Below, piece by piece: positions 18,105 to 28,179 of a stretch of 64,000 nt of DNA (positions are counted from its first letter, which is position 1; each line of letters begins with the position of its first letter). The position numbers and the translations under genes were made by a program. The notes under the pieces were generated by a model. It saw nothing but the letters and a program-made list of their open reading frames with translations. It did not search any database and was not told where the DNA came from. Location of the stretch: contig CANLOQ010000002.1 of NCBI GenBank assembly GCA_947492925.1, forward strand, positions 806,001 through 870,000, given 5' to 3'. This stretch comes from an uncultured Sulfitobacter sp. Lineage in GTDB: Bacteria; Pseudomonadota; Alphaproteobacteria; Rhodobacterales; Rhodobacteraceae.

Positions 18105-18484
18105 GATATCTGGTGGCCCTTGCCCCGATGGCAGTGGCCGCCTGTGAACCTGCGGTCCCTGTCGCATCGGATTTTATCCCTGAATACAAAGGGGTAGAGA
18201 CATCCTTGCTGGACGGGGATCTGGTGCAATTCAACGTGGCGATGACCAAGGCCCAAAGCGGACAGGACGTGGCGGATTACGCTGAATGTGCGGCTGCGCA
18301 ATATACGCTCATTCGAGGCTACGGATTCGCAAGACATGTGCGCACAAATGTGGCCCAAGAGGCTGGCCTTTGGCGGGGCGATGCTGTTTATACGATCTCG
18401 CCAAGCTTGCCACGTGGCATAAAGACAATCGATGCCGAAGTCGTCGTCGCAAACTGCGTCGAAAAAGGCATTCCGAGGGTATGA
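18101..18484 (+). CDS. Putative lipoprotein between nuoG and nuoH
   Basis: The GTG at 18101 overlaps the nuoG stop. The 127-residue product has a short hydrophobic N-terminus ending VAAC, so cysteine 15 may be lipidated, although the n-region is short. The mature part holds two further cysteines (YAECAAAQ and VANCVEKG). No family is recognised. It ends six bases before nuoH. Its last third is less GC-rich than its neighbours. Confidence 0.62.
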   Translation: MRYLVALAPMAVAACEPAVPVASDFIPEYKGVETSLLDGDLVQFNVAMTKAQSGQDVADYAECAAAQYTLIRGYGFARHVRTNVAQEAGLWRGDAVYTISPSLPRGIKTIDAEVVVANCVEKGIPRV

Positions 18485-18490
18485 GGGACT

Positions 18491-19525
18491 ATGGCTGAAT
18501 TCTTTACGCAAACCGGCCTTGGAATGGGGCTTTTGCTGGTGGGGCAGGTCCTGCTGTTGGTGGTGCCTTTGCTGCTGGCGCTGGCGTTCCTGATGTATGC
18601 GGACCGCAAGATCTGGGCCGCCGTGATGATGCGGCGCGGGCCTAACGTGGTGGGTGTGTTCGGCTTGCTGCAATCCTTTGCGGATTTCTTGAAGTATATC
18701 GTCAAGGAAGTGGTGGTGCCTGCGGGTGCGGACCGCGCGGTGTTTTTCCTGGCTCCGATGATTTCATTTGTCATGGCGATGATCGCCTGGGCGGTGATTC
18801 CGTTCAACGATGGCTGGGTGCTGGCGGATATCAACGTGGCGATCCTGTACGTTTTCGCGATCTCCTCGCTTGAGGTGTATGGCGTGATCATGGGCGGATG
18901 GGCGTCGAACTCCAAATATCCGTTCCTGGGATCGCTGCGCTCAGCCGCGCAGATGATTTCCTATGAGGTGTCGATCGGTCTGATCATCATCGGTGTGATT
19001 ATTTCGACCGGGTCGATGAATTTTGGCGCGATTGTTGAGGCGCAGGAAGGTGCGGGGGGCATCCTGCATTGGTATTTCCTGCCGCATTTCCCGATGTTGA
19101 TCCTGTTCTTTGTCAGTGCCTTGGCCGAAACAAATCGCCCGCCCTTCGATCTGCCGGAGGCGGAATCGGAATTGGTCGCGGGTTATCAGGTTGAGTATTC
19201 GTCCACGCCGTTCCTGCTCTTTATGATCGGTGAACTGGTGGCCGTGGTGCTGATGTGCGCGCTGGTGTCGCTGCTGTTCCTTGGCGGCTGGCTGTCGCCG
19301 GTGGCGTTCCTGCCGGATGGCTTCTTCTGGATGTTCATCAAGATGCTGTTCGTCTTCTTCATGTTCTCGATGGTGAAGGCGATCACGCCGCGCTACCGCT
19401 ATGACCAGCTGATGCGTCTGGGGTGGAAAGTGTTCCTGCCGTTCAGCCTGTTCTGGGTGGTGTTCGTGGCATTCGCCGCAAAGTTCGAATGGTTCTGGGG
19501 CATTTACGCCCGTTGGCCGATGTGA
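18491..19525 (+). CDS. nuoH: NADH-quinone oxidoreductase subunit H
   Basis: This 344-residue ND1 homologue has eight membrane helices. Signatures include [17 protein letters not shown](VV)G near residue 35, where the family has ERKxxxxxQxRxGPN, and the quinone-tunnel loop [20 protein letters not shown] with its string of acidic residues. It links the quinone site to the proton channels. It starts six bases after the previous stop in the same transcript. Confidence 0.96.
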   Translation: MAEFFTQTGLGMGLLLVGQVLLLVVPLLLALAFLMYADRKIWAAVMMRRGPNVVGVFGLLQSFADFLKYIVKEVVVPAGADRAVFFLAPMISFVMAMIAWAVIPFNDGWVLADINVAILYVFAISSLEVYGVIMGGWASNSKYPFLGSLRSAAQMISYEVSIGLIIIGVIISTGSMNFGAIVEAQEGAGGILHWYFLPHFPMLILFFVSALAETNRPPFDLPEAESELVAGYQVEYSSTPFLLFMIGELVAVVLMCALVSLLFLGGWLSPVAFLPDGFFWMFIKMLFVFFMFSMVKAITPRYRYDQLMRLGWKVFLPFSLFWVVFVAFAAKFEWFWGIYARWPM

Positions 19526-19532
19526 GGGTGAT

Positions 19533-20027
19533 ATGAGCCAGACTGATTTTTCCCGCAAAGCCGGATATTTCCTGCTGACCGACTATGCCAAGGCCTTCAT
19601 GTTGGGCATGCGGTACTTCTTTGCGCCCAAGGCGACGCTGAACTATCCGCATGAAAAGGGGCCGCTTTCACCGCGTTTTCGCGGTGAGCATGCGCTGCGT
19701 CGCTATCCCAACGGGGAAGAGCGGTGCATTGCGTGCAAGTTGTGCGAGGCGGTGTGCCCTGCGCAGGCGATCACGATTGACGCGGAACCCCGTGATGACG
19801 GGTCGCGCCGCACCACGCGCTATGACATCGACATGACCAAGTGCATCTACTGCGGTTTCTGTCAGGAAGCCTGTCCGGTGGATGCAATTGTCGAGGGGCC
19901 GAACTTCGAGTTTTCGACCGAGACGCGCGAAGAGCTGTACTATGACAAGGACAAGCTTTTGGACAATGGCGCGCGCTGGGAAGCCGAGATTGCGCGAAAC
20001 CTTGAGATGGATGCGCCCTACCGATGA
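19533..20027 (+). CDS. nuoI: NADH-quinone oxidoreductase subunit I
   Basis: This 164-residue TYKY subunit carries two [4Fe-4S] clusters (N6a and N6b) with ferredoxin motifs [12 protein letters not shown] (C65, C68, C71, C75) and [12 protein letters not shown] (C104, C107, C110, C114). An amphipathic N-terminus lies along the membrane. The length is typical. The stop overlaps the start of the CMD-family gene (ATGA). Confidence 0.97.
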   Translation: MSQTDFSRKAGYFLLTDYAKAFMLGMRYFFAPKATLNYPHEKGPLSPRFRGEHALRRYPNGEERCIACKLCEAVCPAQAITIDAEPRDDGSRRTTRYDIDMTKCIYCGFCQEACPVDAIVEGPNFEFSTETREELYYDKDKLLDNGARWEAEIARNLEMDAPYR

Positions 20028-20425
20028 GTGATACGCCGAACCCCTTTGAAGCGCTGTTCAAGCAGGCGCAGGAAATGACCAAGGCCATTCCGATGGCGGA
20101 TGCCTTTTCGCCCAAGGTGTTCGAGGCGATGATGGGTACGATGCCCAAGGACATGATGGAAATGATGTTCGGCAATGCCGTCAACACCGGCGGGCTGGAC
20201 GCGAAAACGCGGCTCTTGCTCACAATCGCGGGCATGACCACGCAAGGTGCGCAGGTGGATACGGTGTTTCGCCAGACGGTGCGTCACGCGCTGGAAGCCG
20301 GAGCGACCGAGCAGCACATCAAGGAAACCATCGCGCAGACGTCCGTTTTTGCGGGATTGCCGTCGATGACGCGGGCGCTGGAACTGGCCGATCAGGTGTT
20401 TGAAGAAAACAAGGGGGACGCATGA
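20024..20425 (+). CDS. Carboxymuconolactone decarboxylase/AhpD-like family protein
   Basis: This 133-residue protein has the CMD fold: an N-terminal helical part, then [18 protein letters not shown], and a helix with [23 protein letters not shown]. The CxxC of active AhpD peroxidases is absent; the protein has no cysteine in that place, so peroxidase activity through a disulfide is unlikely. It overlaps nuoI and nuoJ by four bases each, so its amount should match that of the subunits. Function near complex I is unknown. Confidence 0.82.
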   Translation: MSDTPNPFEALFKQAQEMTKAIPMADAFSPKVFEAMMGTMPKDMMEMMFGNAVNTGGLDAKTRLLLTIAGMTTQGAQVDTVFRQTVRHALEAGATEQHIKETIAQTSVFAGLPSMTRALELADQVFEENKGDA

Positions 20426-21024
20426 CAGTCTTTGCCTTTTATTTGTTTGCCACGTCGGTGATTGCGGGCGGCCTTTTCACGGTCATCAGTCGCAACCCGG
20501 TGCATTCGGTGTTGTGGCTGATCCTTGCGTTTCTGTCGTCTGCCGGTCTTTTCGTGCTGCTGGGCGCGGAATTTGTCGCGATGTTGCTGATCATCGTTTA
20601 CGTGGGCGCGGTGGCGGTTTTGTTCCTGTTCGTTGTGATGATGCTGGACGTGGATTTTGCCGAGCTGAAAGCGGAGATGGCAAAATATATGCCGCTGGCT
20701 CTGCTGATCGCTGTGGTTATCCTGATGCAGTTCGTCATGGCCTTTGGCGCATGGGAGAGCAACGCGGCGGCCGAGGGGCTGCGCACGCAGGTGACGGACA
20801 CGACCAAGTTCAACACCGAGGCGTTGGGGCTGATCCTTTATGACGATTATTTCCTGATCTTCCAGCTGGCGGGGCTGATCCTGCTCGTGGCGATGATCGG
20901 GGCGATTGTGCTGACGCTGCGCCACCGGGTTGATGTGAAACGGCAGGACGTGGTCGCGCAGATGATGCGCGATCCGGCCACAGCGATGGAATTGAAGGAT
21001 GTGAAGCCCGGACAAGGGCTTTAG
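20422..21024 (+). CDS. nuoJ: NADH-quinone oxidoreductase subunit J
   Basis: This 200-residue ND6 homologue has five membrane helices. The conserved third-helix region [24 protein letters not shown] holds the pi-bulge glycine segment important for coupling. A cytoplasmic-side loop between residues 110 and 140 is usual. It overlaps the CMD gene upstream by four bases. Confidence 0.95.
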   Translation: MTVFAFYLFATSVIAGGLFTVISRNPVHSVLWLILAFLSSAGLFVLLGAEFVAMLLIIVYVGAVAVLFLFVVMMLDVDFAELKAEMAKYMPLALLIAVVILMQFVMAFGAWESNAAAEGLRTQVTDTTKFNTEALGLILYDDYFLIFQLAGLILLVAMIGAIVLTLRHRVDVKRQDVVAQMMRDPATAMELKDVKPGQGL

Positions 21025-21057
21025 GCCCGGGTGGCAAGCAAGTAAGGACAGACCAAG

Positions 21058-21132
21058 ATGTCGAGAAATACAATCGTTGTGCTGGTGGTGGTGCTGATCG
21101 TGCTGCTGGGCGGCTACGGTTTTTCGCTTTAG
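21058..21132 (+). CDS. Single-helix micropeptide between nuoJ and nuoK (24 aa)
   Basis: ATG 21058 is preceded by AAGGA at a good distance (21043-21047). The frame encodes only 24 residues: MSRNT, then an unbroken hydrophobic stretch of Val, Leu and Ile with GGYGFSL at the end. This looks like one membrane helix. Such small peptides escape normal gene callers. It could be a supernumerary single-helix component of the membrane arm (inference), or a chance frame in leader DNA. Confidence 0.5.
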   Translation: MSRNTIVVLVVVLIVLLGGYGFSL

Positions 21133-21203
21133 CGCAGCGCGACAGGCTTGGCTGACCGGATAAGACAATACGCCCGCGACAAGGGCGAAAACCGAGGGAC
21201 GAC

Positions 21204-21509
21204 ATGATCGGACTTGAACATTACCTGACAGTGGCGGCGACGCTGTTTGTCATTGGCATCTTCGGGCTTTTTCTGAACCGCAAGAATGTGATCATCCTGC
21301 TGATGAGCATCGAACTGATGCTGTTGGCGGTGAACATCAATCTTGTCGCATTCTCCAGCTTTCTGGGGGACATGGTGGGGCAGGTGTTTACGCTGTTCGT
21401 TCTGACCGTGGCCGCGGCGGAGGCGGCGATTGGTCTGGCCATTCTGGTCTGTTTCTTCCGCAACCGTGGCACGATCGCGGTTGAAGACGTCAACGTGATG
21501 AAGGGCTGA
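21204..21509 (+). CDS. nuoK: NADH-quinone oxidoreductase subunit K
   Basis: This 101-residue ND4L homologue has three membrane helices. The buried glutamates of the proton path are in [15 protein letters not shown] and [13 protein letters not shown], as in other NuoK proteins. GAGGGACG precedes the ATG. The length is standard. Confidence 0.96.
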   Translation: MIGLEHYLTVAATLFVIGIFGLFLNRKNVIILLMSIELMLLAVNINLVAFSSFLGDMVGQVFTLFVLTVAAAEAAIGLAILVCFFRNRGTIAVEDVNVMKG

Positions 21510-21513
21510 GGCA

Positions 21514-23583
21514 ATGGAAACCACAATCCTTTTCGCGCCATTGGCGGGTGCGCTGATCGCGGGCTTTGGCTGGAAGATCATCGGTGAGACGGCGGCACAG
21601 TGGATTTCCACGGGCCTGCTTTTTCTGGCGGCGATCCTGTCGTGGATCGTGTTTCTGACGTTTGACGGCACTACCGAGCAAATCCAGATCCTGCGGTTTA
21701 TTGAATCCGGCACGTTGAGCACCGACTGGTCGATCCGGCTGGACCGGCTGACGGCGATCATGCTGATCGTGATCACGACGGTTTCCGCGCTCGTGCATCT
21801 GTATTCCTTTGGCTACATGGCGCATGACGAGAATTTCGGGGAAGGCGAGAACTACAAGGCGCGGTTCTTTGCGTATCTGTCGTTCTTTACCTTCGCGATG
21901 CTGATGCTGGTCACGTCTGACAACCTAGTGCAGATGTTCTTTGGTTGGGAAGGCGTGGGCGTCGCGTCTTATCTGCTGATCGGGTTTTACTATAAAAAAC
22001 CGTCCGCCAATGCGGCGGCGATCAAGGCGTTTGTGGTCAACAGGGTGGGCGATTTCGGCTTTGCGCTGGGGATATTCGCGCTGTTTTTGCTGACCGACAG
22101 TATCCGCTTTGATGATGTGTTCGCGGCGGCCCCTGATCTGGCCGAGCAGTCGCTGACCTTCCTGTGGCGTGACTGGAACGCGGCGGAGATCGTGGCGTTC
22201 CTGCTGTTTATCGGGGCGATGGGCAAGTCGGCGCAGTTGATCCTGCACACGTGGTTGCCCGACGCGATGGAAGGGCCGACGCCTGTGTCCGCCCTTATTC
22301 ACGCAGCGACGATGGTGACGGCGGGTGTGTTCCTTGTCTGCCGCATGTCGCCGGTAATGGAGTTTGCACCCAACGCGATGATGTTCGTGACATTCTTGGG
22401 CGCGACCACGGCATTCTTTGCCGCGACGGTCGGTCTGGTGCAGAACGACATCAAGCGCGTGATCGCCTATTCGACCTGTTCGCAGCTGGGGTATATGTTC
22501 GTAGCTGCCGGTGTTGGTGTCTATTCGGTGGCGATGTTCCACCTGTTCACGCATGCGTTCTTCAAGGCGATGCTGTTTCTGGGGGCGGGGTCAGTCATTC
22601 ACGCGATGCACCACGAGCAGGACATGCGCAACTATGGCGGTCTGCGCAAGAAAATCCCCTATACCTTCTGGGCGATGATGATCGGCACGCTGGCCATCAC
22701 GGGCGTTGGTATTCCGCTCACGGGCTGGATCGGTTTTGCGGGCTTTGCGTCCAAGGATGCGGTGATCGAGAGCGCGTTTGCCGGCGGGTCGATGTACGGT
22801 TTCTGGCTCTTGGTGATTGCAGCACTCTTTACCAGTTTCTATTCATGGCGGCTGATGTTCCTGACTTTCTACGGAGAGGCGCGGGGCAACAAGCATACGC
22901 ATGAGCACGCGCACGAAAGCCCGATGGTCATGCTGGTGCCGCTGGGCGTGCTGGCGCTGGGGGCAATCTTTGCCGGTGCGATCTGGTATTCCAGCTTCTT
23001 CGGCAAGGTGAACGAGGTCGTGAAATTCTTTGGCGGTGACTACACCAAGCCGTCGGCCGAATTGGTCGAAGCGGTCGCAGAGCGCAGCCCGAAGGCGTCG
23101 GAGTTGAAGTACGTTATGGAAAGCGCGCCGGGCGAGGCGGGCATCTATATGGCACCCGACAACACCGTGCTGCACGAGGCGCATTACGTGCCCACATGGG
23201 TCAAGCTGTCGCCGTTCATCGCGATGCTGATCGGTTTCGTGACGGCGTTCTGGTTCTATATCCTGAACCCTGCACTGCCCAGAAAATTGGCCGAAAACCA
23301 GGCACCGCTGTACCATTTCCTGCTGAACAAATGGTACTTTGACGAGATCTACAATTTCCTGTTCGTCCAGCCCGCCAAGATGATCGGTCGCTTCCTGTGG
23401 AAGCGGGGCGACGGGGATGTGATTGACGGTGGTCTGAACGGTGTTGCGATGGGCATCGTGCCCTTCTTTACGCGGCTCGCCGGTAAGGCGCAGTCTGGCT
23501 ATATCTTCACCTATGCCTTCGCAATGGTGATCGGCATTGCGGTGCTGGTCACGTGGATGACGATGACCGGAGGGGCAAACTGA
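21514..23583 (+). CDS. nuoL: NADH-quinone oxidoreductase subunit L
   Basis: This 689-residue ND5 homologue is the distal antiporter-like pump with the long lateral helix at its C-terminus. Conserved parts seen include [17 protein letters not shown] with the key glutamate, [30 protein letters not shown] around the central lysine/histidine network, and TCSQLGYMF. The stop overlaps nuoM (TGATG). Confidence 0.96.
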   Translation: METTILFAPLAGALIAGFGWKIIGETAAQWISTGLLFLAAILSWIVFLTFDGTTEQIQILRFIESGTLSTDWSIRLDRLTAIMLIVITTVSALVHLYSFGYMAHDENFGEGENYKARFFAYLSFFTFAMLMLVTSDNLVQMFFGWEGVGVASYLLIGFYYKKPSANAAAIKAFVVNRVGDFGFALGIFALFLLTDSIRFDDVFAAAPDLAEQSLTFLWRDWNAAEIVAFLLFIGAMGKSAQLILHTWLPDAMEGPTPVSALIHAATMVTAGVFLVCRMSPVMEFAPNAMMFVTFLGATTAFFAATVGLVQNDIKRVIAYSTCSQLGYMFVAAGVGVYSVAMFHLFTHAFFKAMLFLGAGSVIHAMHHEQDMRNYGGLRKKIPYTFWAMMIGTLAITGVGIPLTGWIGFAGFASKDAVIESAFAGGSMYGFWLLVIAALFTSFYSWRLMFLTFYGEARGNKHTHEHAHESPMVMLVPLGVLALGAIFAGAIWYSSFFGKVNEVVKFFGGDYTKPSAELVEAVAERSPKASELKYVMESAPGEAGIYMAPDNTVLHEAHYVPTWVKLSPFIAMLIGFVTAFWFYILNPALPRKLAENQAPLYHFLLNKWYFDEIYNFLFVQPAKMIGRFLWKRGDGDVIDGGLNGVAMGIVPFFTRLAGKAQSGYIFTYAFAMVIGIAVLVTWMTMTGGAN

Positions 23584-25145
23584 TGGATACCCACCTGCTT
23601 TCCATTATCACCTTTCTGCCCGCCTTTGCGGCGGTCATTCTGGCGGTGTTCCTGCGTGGTGATGACGAGGCCGCACAGCGCAATTCCAAGTGGCTGGCGC
23701 TGATCACGACAACGGCGACCTTTGTAATCTCGCTTTTTGTGTTGTTCGAGTTCGATCCGAATGACACAGGTTTCCAGTTCGTGACCGAGGGCGAATGGCT
23801 TTTGGGGCTGAGCTACCGGATGGGGGTCGACGGTATTTCGATCCTGTTCGTGATGCTGACCACCTTCATGATGCCGCTGGTGATTGTCGCGTCCTGGGGC
23901 GTGGACAAGCGGGTCAAGGAATACATGATCGCCTTCCTTATGCTGGAAACGCTGATGCTGGGCGTGTTCATGGCGCTGGATTTGATCCTGTTCTACCTGT
24001 TCTTTGAGGCCGGTCTGATCCCGATGTTCCTGATCATCGGCATCTGGGGCGGGGCGAACCGTATCTACGCGAGCTTCAAGTTCTTCCTTTATACCTTCCT
24101 TGGCTCGGTGCTGATGCTGGTGGCGATGGTGGCGATGTTCACGGATGCGGGCACGACCTGTATCGGTGGTTGCGACATCAGCCTGCTGAACCACACCTTC
24201 GGGTCCGAGACATTCAGCCTGATGGGTGTGCAGATCGTCGGCGGGATGCAGACGCTGATGTTCCTTGCGTTCTTTGCCAGCTTTGCGGTGAAGATGCCGA
24301 TGTGGCCGGTGCATACATGGCTGCCAGACGCGCACGTGCAGGCCCCGACGGCGGGGTCTGTGGTGCTGGCGGCGATCCTGCTCAAGATGGGGGGCTACGG
24401 TTTCCTGCGGTTCTCGCTTCCGATGTTTCCGGTGGGGTCTGACGTGATGGCACCGCTGGTGCTGTGGATGAGCGCTATTGCGATTGTCTATACGTCGCTG
24501 GTCGCGCTTGTGCAGGAAGACATGAAGAAGCTGATTGCCTATTCATCGGTCGCGCACATGGGATTTGTGACGATGGGTATCTTTGCGGCGAACCAGCAGG
24601 GGATTGATGGTGCCATCTTTCAGATGATCAGCCACGGGTTTATCTCCGGTGCGCTCTTCCTTTGTGTGGGTGTGATCTATGACCGGATGCACACGCGCGA
24701 GATTGATGCCTACGGCGGTCTGGTGAACCGGATGCCCGTCTATGCGCTGATCTTTATGCTGTTCACGATGGCCAATGTGGGCCTGCCGGGGACAAGCGGA
24801 TTTGTGGGTGAATTCCTGACGCTGATGGCGACCTTCCAGGTCAATACGTGGGTGGCGGCTGTGGCGACCACTGGTGTGATCTTTTCTGCCGCTTATGCGC
24901 TGTGGCTGTACCGCCGCGTTGTCATGGGCGAGCTGATCAAGGAAAGCCTGAAGGCGATCACGGATATGACACCGCGCGAGAAGTGGACCTTTGCACCGCT
25001 GGTGGTGATGACGCTGCTATTGGGCGTCTACCCTGCGCTGGTGCTGGATATGATCGGGCCGTCCGTGGCGGCGCTGGTCGAAAATTATGCAAGCGCGCTG
25101 GAGGCGGCAGATGCTGCCGTCCAGACCGCCGATGCCGCGAACTAA
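23583..25145 (+). CDS. nuoM: NADH-quinone oxidoreductase subunit M
   Basis: This 520-residue ND4 homologue is an antiporter-like pump. Signatures are [18 protein letters not shown], with the glutamate of the proton channel, and [17 protein letters not shown]. An in-frame ATG at 23553 lies inside nuoL; ATG 23583 overlaps the nuoL stop by one base and matches family length. Residues after about 505 form an Ala-rich tail. Confidence 0.96.
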   Translation: MDTHLLSIITFLPAFAAVILAVFLRGDDEAAQRNSKWLALITTTATFVISLFVLFEFDPNDTGFQFVTEGEWLLGLSYRMGVDGISILFVMLTTFMMPLVIVASWGVDKRVKEYMIAFLMLETLMLGVFMALDLILFYLFFEAGLIPMFLIIGIWGGANRIYASFKFFLYTFLGSVLMLVAMVAMFTDAGTTCIGGCDISLLNHTFGSETFSLMGVQIVGGMQTLMFLAFFASFAVKMPMWPVHTWLPDAHVQAPTAGSVVLAAILLKMGGYGFLRFSLPMFPVGSDVMAPLVLWMSAIAIVYTSLVALVQEDMKKLIAYSSVAHMGFVTMGIFAANQQGIDGAIFQMISHGFISGALFLCVGVIYDRMHTREIDAYGGLVNRMPVYALIFMLFTMANVGLPGTSGFVGEFLTLMATFQVNTWVAAVATTGVIFSAAYALWLYRRVVMGELIKESLKAITDMTPREKWTFAPLVVMTLLLGVYPALVLDMIGPSVAALVENYASALEAADAAVQTADAAN

Positions 25146-25157
25146 AGGACGCATCCG

Positions 25158-26600
25158 ATGATTGCCGAAGACCTCAATATCATCCTGCCGGAGATTATCC
25201 TGTCAGCCTTCGCGCTGGTGGGGCTTTTGGTGGCGGTCTACACCACAAAGGACAAGATGGGCGGGCTTCTGGTCTGGGCCACGGCGGGTATATTTGTCGT
25301 GCTGGCCGCATGGATCGGCATGACGGGCGAGGGCACGCGAATTGCGTTCAACGGCATGTTCATCGAAGACGGATTTGCCCGATTTGCCAAGGTGACGATC
25401 CTGCTGTCGGCGGCCTGTGTGCTGGTGATGTCCGAGAATTACATGCGCACGCGCGGGCTGCTGCGGTTTGAGTATCCGATGCTGGTGGCGCTTGCCGCCG
25501 TGGGCATGATGATGATGGTCAGCGCGGGCGACCTGATGGCGCTTTACATGGGGCTGGAGCTGCAGTCGCTGGCGCTTTATGTTGTTGCGTCATTGCGGCG
25601 CGACAGCGTCCGGTCCACCGAGGCCGGTCTGAAGTATTTTGTTCTGGGCGCGTTGTCTTCCGGTCTGCTGCTTTACGGTGCGTCGCTGGTCTATGGCTAC
25701 GCAGGCACAACGCTCTTTAGCGGGATCATCACGACAGCGCAGGGTGGCGACACGTCGCTGGGGCTGCTGTTTGGTCTGGTGTTCCTCATTGCCGGTCTGG
25801 CGTTCAAGGTGTCGGCCGTGCCGTTCCACATGTGGACGCCCGACGTCTATGAGGGATCACCGACGCCTGTGACCGCGTTCTTTGCCACGGCCCCCAAGGT
25901 TGCCGCGATGGCGCTGTTTGCGCGGGTGTTGCACGATGCCTTTGGTAACGCGGTCAGCGACTGGAGCCAGATCATCGCGCTTTTGTCGGTGCTGTCGATG
26001 TTTCTGGGTGCTGTCGCGGCGATCGGGCAGACAGATATCAAGCGTCTGATGGCGTTTTCGTCCATCGCGCATATGGGATACGCGCTGATGGGGCTGGCGG
26101 CAGGTACGGCGTTCGGCGTGCAGGCGATGCTGGTTTATATGGCGATTTATGTGACGATGAACGTGGGCACATTTGCCTTTATCCTGATGATGCAGCGTGA
26201 CGGGGCACCGGTGACGGATATCCGTGCGCTGAACATGTATGCCAAGCAGAACCCGGGCCGTGCATTGTCGATGCTGGTGCTGTTGTTCTCGCTTGCTGGT
26301 GTGCCGCCGATGCTGGGGTTCTTTGGCAAGCTTTACGTTTTGCGCGCGGCCTATGATGCGGGTCTGGCGTGGCTGGCGATTGCGGGTGTGATCGCAAGCG
26401 TCATCGGTGCCTATTATTACCTGCGGATTGTTTTCTACATGTACTTTGGCGAGGAACAATCCGAGCAGATGGACCGCACCGGCGGTGGCGTTTTGCCCGT
26501 GTTCCTGACGGCGTCGGCACTGATCATGGTGCTGGGCATCATCAACATGTTTGGGGTTGAGGGCGCGGCACAGGCGGCGGCCGGGGCGCTGGTGAACTGA
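25158..26600 (+). CDS. nuoN: NADH-quinone oxidoreductase subunit N
   Basis: This 480-residue ND2 homologue is the third antiporter-like pump and the last complex I gene. Seen are [17 protein letters not shown] with the key glutamate, [28 protein letters not shown] around the central lysine, and [13 protein letters not shown]. The length is typical for 14-helix bacterial NuoN. It is followed by birA after 50 bases without a visible terminator. Confidence 0.96.
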   Translation: MIAEDLNIILPEIILSAFALVGLLVAVYTTKDKMGGLLVWATAGIFVVLAAWIGMTGEGTRIAFNGMFIEDGFARFAKVTILLSAACVLVMSENYMRTRGLLRFEYPMLVALAAVGMMMMVSAGDLMALYMGLELQSLALYVVASLRRDSVRSTEAGLKYFVLGALSSGLLLYGASLVYGYAGTTLFSGIITTAQGGDTSLGLLFGLVFLIAGLAFKVSAVPFHMWTPDVYEGSPTPVTAFFATAPKVAAMALFARVLHDAFGNAVSDWSQIIALLSVLSMFLGAVAAIGQTDIKRLMAFSSIAHMGYALMGLAAGTAFGVQAMLVYMAIYVTMNVGTFAFILMMQRDGAPVTDIRALNMYAKQNPGRALSMLVLLFSLAGVPPMLGFFGKLYVLRAAYDAGLAWLAIAGVIASVIGAYYYLRIVFYMYFGEEQSEQMDRTGGGVLPVFLTASALIMVLGIINMFGVEGAAQAAAGALVN

Positions 26601-26650
26601 TCCGCGGAGGCGGCAAATTCCTTGAACAGACTGTGCACCGGAAAAACAAC

Positions 26651-27385
26651 ATGAGCGCGTGGCCAGACGGCTACGCGCGGCATGTGTTTGACAGCATAGA
26701 TTCCACATTGGCCGAAGCCGCGCGCATGGCCCCAGATTTGCGCGGGCCTGCGTGGCTGTTGGCGCTGGAGCAGACAGCGGCGCGGGGCAGGCGCGGGCGG
26801 GCCTGGTCCACCCCGCACGGCAATTTTGCGGGCACCCTGATCATGGAGCGGCGCGAGGCACCGGGCGTGGCCGCCCTGCGATCTTTTGTGATGTCGCTGG
26901 CGCTTTACCGGACATTTGTGGCGACCACCGGCATGGCGGATGCCTTTGCGCTTAAATGGCCCAACGACGTCTTGTTGCAGGGCGGCAAGGTCGCGGGCAT
27001 CCTGCTGGAAACCGTGGGCCCGCATCTGGTGATCGGCATCGGGGTGAACCTTGTGCACGCGCCTGCGCCGTCCGAGGTGGAGGCCGGCGCGCTTCGGCCC
27101 ATGAGCGTGGCGCGTGATCTGGATGTGCGGATTGATCCGGAAGTCTTTCTGGATACGCTGGCGGCGGAATACGCGGTGCTGGAAGATCAGTTTTTGACCC
27201 ACGGCTTTGGCCCCATCAGGCGCGGCTGGCTGGCCCATGCGGCGAAGCTGGGCGAGGTGATCACGGCGCGGACCATGCGCGACGAAACAACGGGCACCTT
27301 TGAGGACGTCGATGAAAACGGTAATCTGATCCTGCGCACGCCGCGTGGGACGGTGGCCATCACGGCGGCGGATGTGTTTTTCTGA
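26651..27385 (+). CDS. birA: Biotin--[acetyl-CoA-carboxylase] ligase
   Basis: This 244-residue enzyme joins biotin to carrier-protein lysines through biotinyl-AMP. The ligase motif GRRGRAWSTPHGNF is at 46-59, and KWPNDVLLQGGKVAGILLET follows near 105. There is no N-terminal DNA-binding domain, so it is a group I enzyme without repressor function. An in-frame ATG 18 bases upstream is less likely. It would act on the carboxylase subunit encoded at 1-807, among others. It is encoded directly behind nuoN. Confidence 0.93.
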   Translation: MSAWPDGYARHVFDSIDSTLAEAARMAPDLRGPAWLLALEQTAARGRRGRAWSTPHGNFAGTLIMERREAPGVAALRSFVMSLALYRTFVATTGMADAFALKWPNDVLLQGGKVAGILLETVGPHLVIGIGVNLVHAPAPSEVEAGALRPMSVARDLDVRIDPEVFLDTLAAEYAVLEDQFLTHGFGPIRRGWLAHAAKLGEVITARTMRDETTGTFEDVDENGNLILRTPRGTVAITAADVFF

Positions 27386-27399
27386 AAGGGAGGCGTGCG

Positions 27400-28179
27400 A
27401 TGCTTCTGGCGATTGATTGTGGCAACACCAACACCGTTTTTTCCATATGGGACGGTGAAAAATTCCTGTGCACCTTCCGCACTTCCACCCATCATGCGCG
27501 GACGTCGGACGCTTATTTCACGTGGTTTTCCACGCTGCTGAACCACCACGGTATCAAGCCGGAAATCACGGATGTGATCATTTCGTCCACCGTGCCGCGC
27601 GTGGTGTTCAACCTGCGTGTGTTCTGCGATCAATACTATGGTTGCCGCCCTTTCGTTGTCGGCAAACCCGATTGCCTGTTGCCGCGTCACGCGCGGGTGG
27701 ACGAGGGCACGATTGTGGGCCCGGACCGGCTGGTGAATACCGCGGGCGCGCATGACCGGCACGGGGGCAATCTGATCGTGGTGGATTTCGGCACGGCCAC
27801 CACCTTTGACGTGGCGGGGCACGATGGGGCCTATGTGGGCGGCGTGATCGCGCCGGGGGTAAATCTGTCACTCGAAGCGCTGCACATGGCCGCAGCGGCC
27901 CTGCCGCATGTGGACATTACCAAGCCGCAGCGTGTAGTAGGCACCAACACGGTGGCCTGTATGCAATCGGGCATCTTCTGGGGCTATGTCGGGCTGGTGA
28001 AAGAAATTTGCGCCCGGATCAAAGCCGAACGTGACCAGAGCATGAAAATTATCGCAACCGGTGGGCTGGCCCCGCTGTTTGCGCAGACCGTAGACCTATT
28101 CGACGTCATTGAAGACGACCTGACAATGCACGGGCTGACCGTGATTTATAAGTATAACAAGGAAAATACTGACACATGA
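27400..28179 (+). CDS. coaX: Type III pantothenate kinase
   Basis: This 259-residue ASKHA-fold kinase phosphorylates pantothenate in the first step of coenzyme A synthesis. Motifs are the phosphate loop DCGNTNTVFSIWDG at residues 5-18, GPDRLVNTAGAHDRH and VVDFGTATTFDV in the middle, and GGVIAPGVNLSLEAL. GGGAGG lies in the 14-base gap after birA. The stop overlaps the RNase J gene (ATGA). Confidence 0.95.
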   Translation: MLLAIDCGNTNTVFSIWDGEKFLCTFRTSTHHARTSDAYFTWFSTLLNHHGIKPEITDVIISSTVPRVVFNLRVFCDQYYGCRPFVVGKPDCLLPRHARVDEGTIVGPDRLVNTAGAHDRHGGNLIVVDFGTATTFDVAGHDGAYVGGVIAPGVNLSLEALHMAAAALPHVDITKPQRVVGTNTVACMQSGIFWGYVGLVKEICARIKAERDQSMKIIATGGLAPLFAQTVDLFDVIEDDLTMHGLTVIYKYNKENTDT

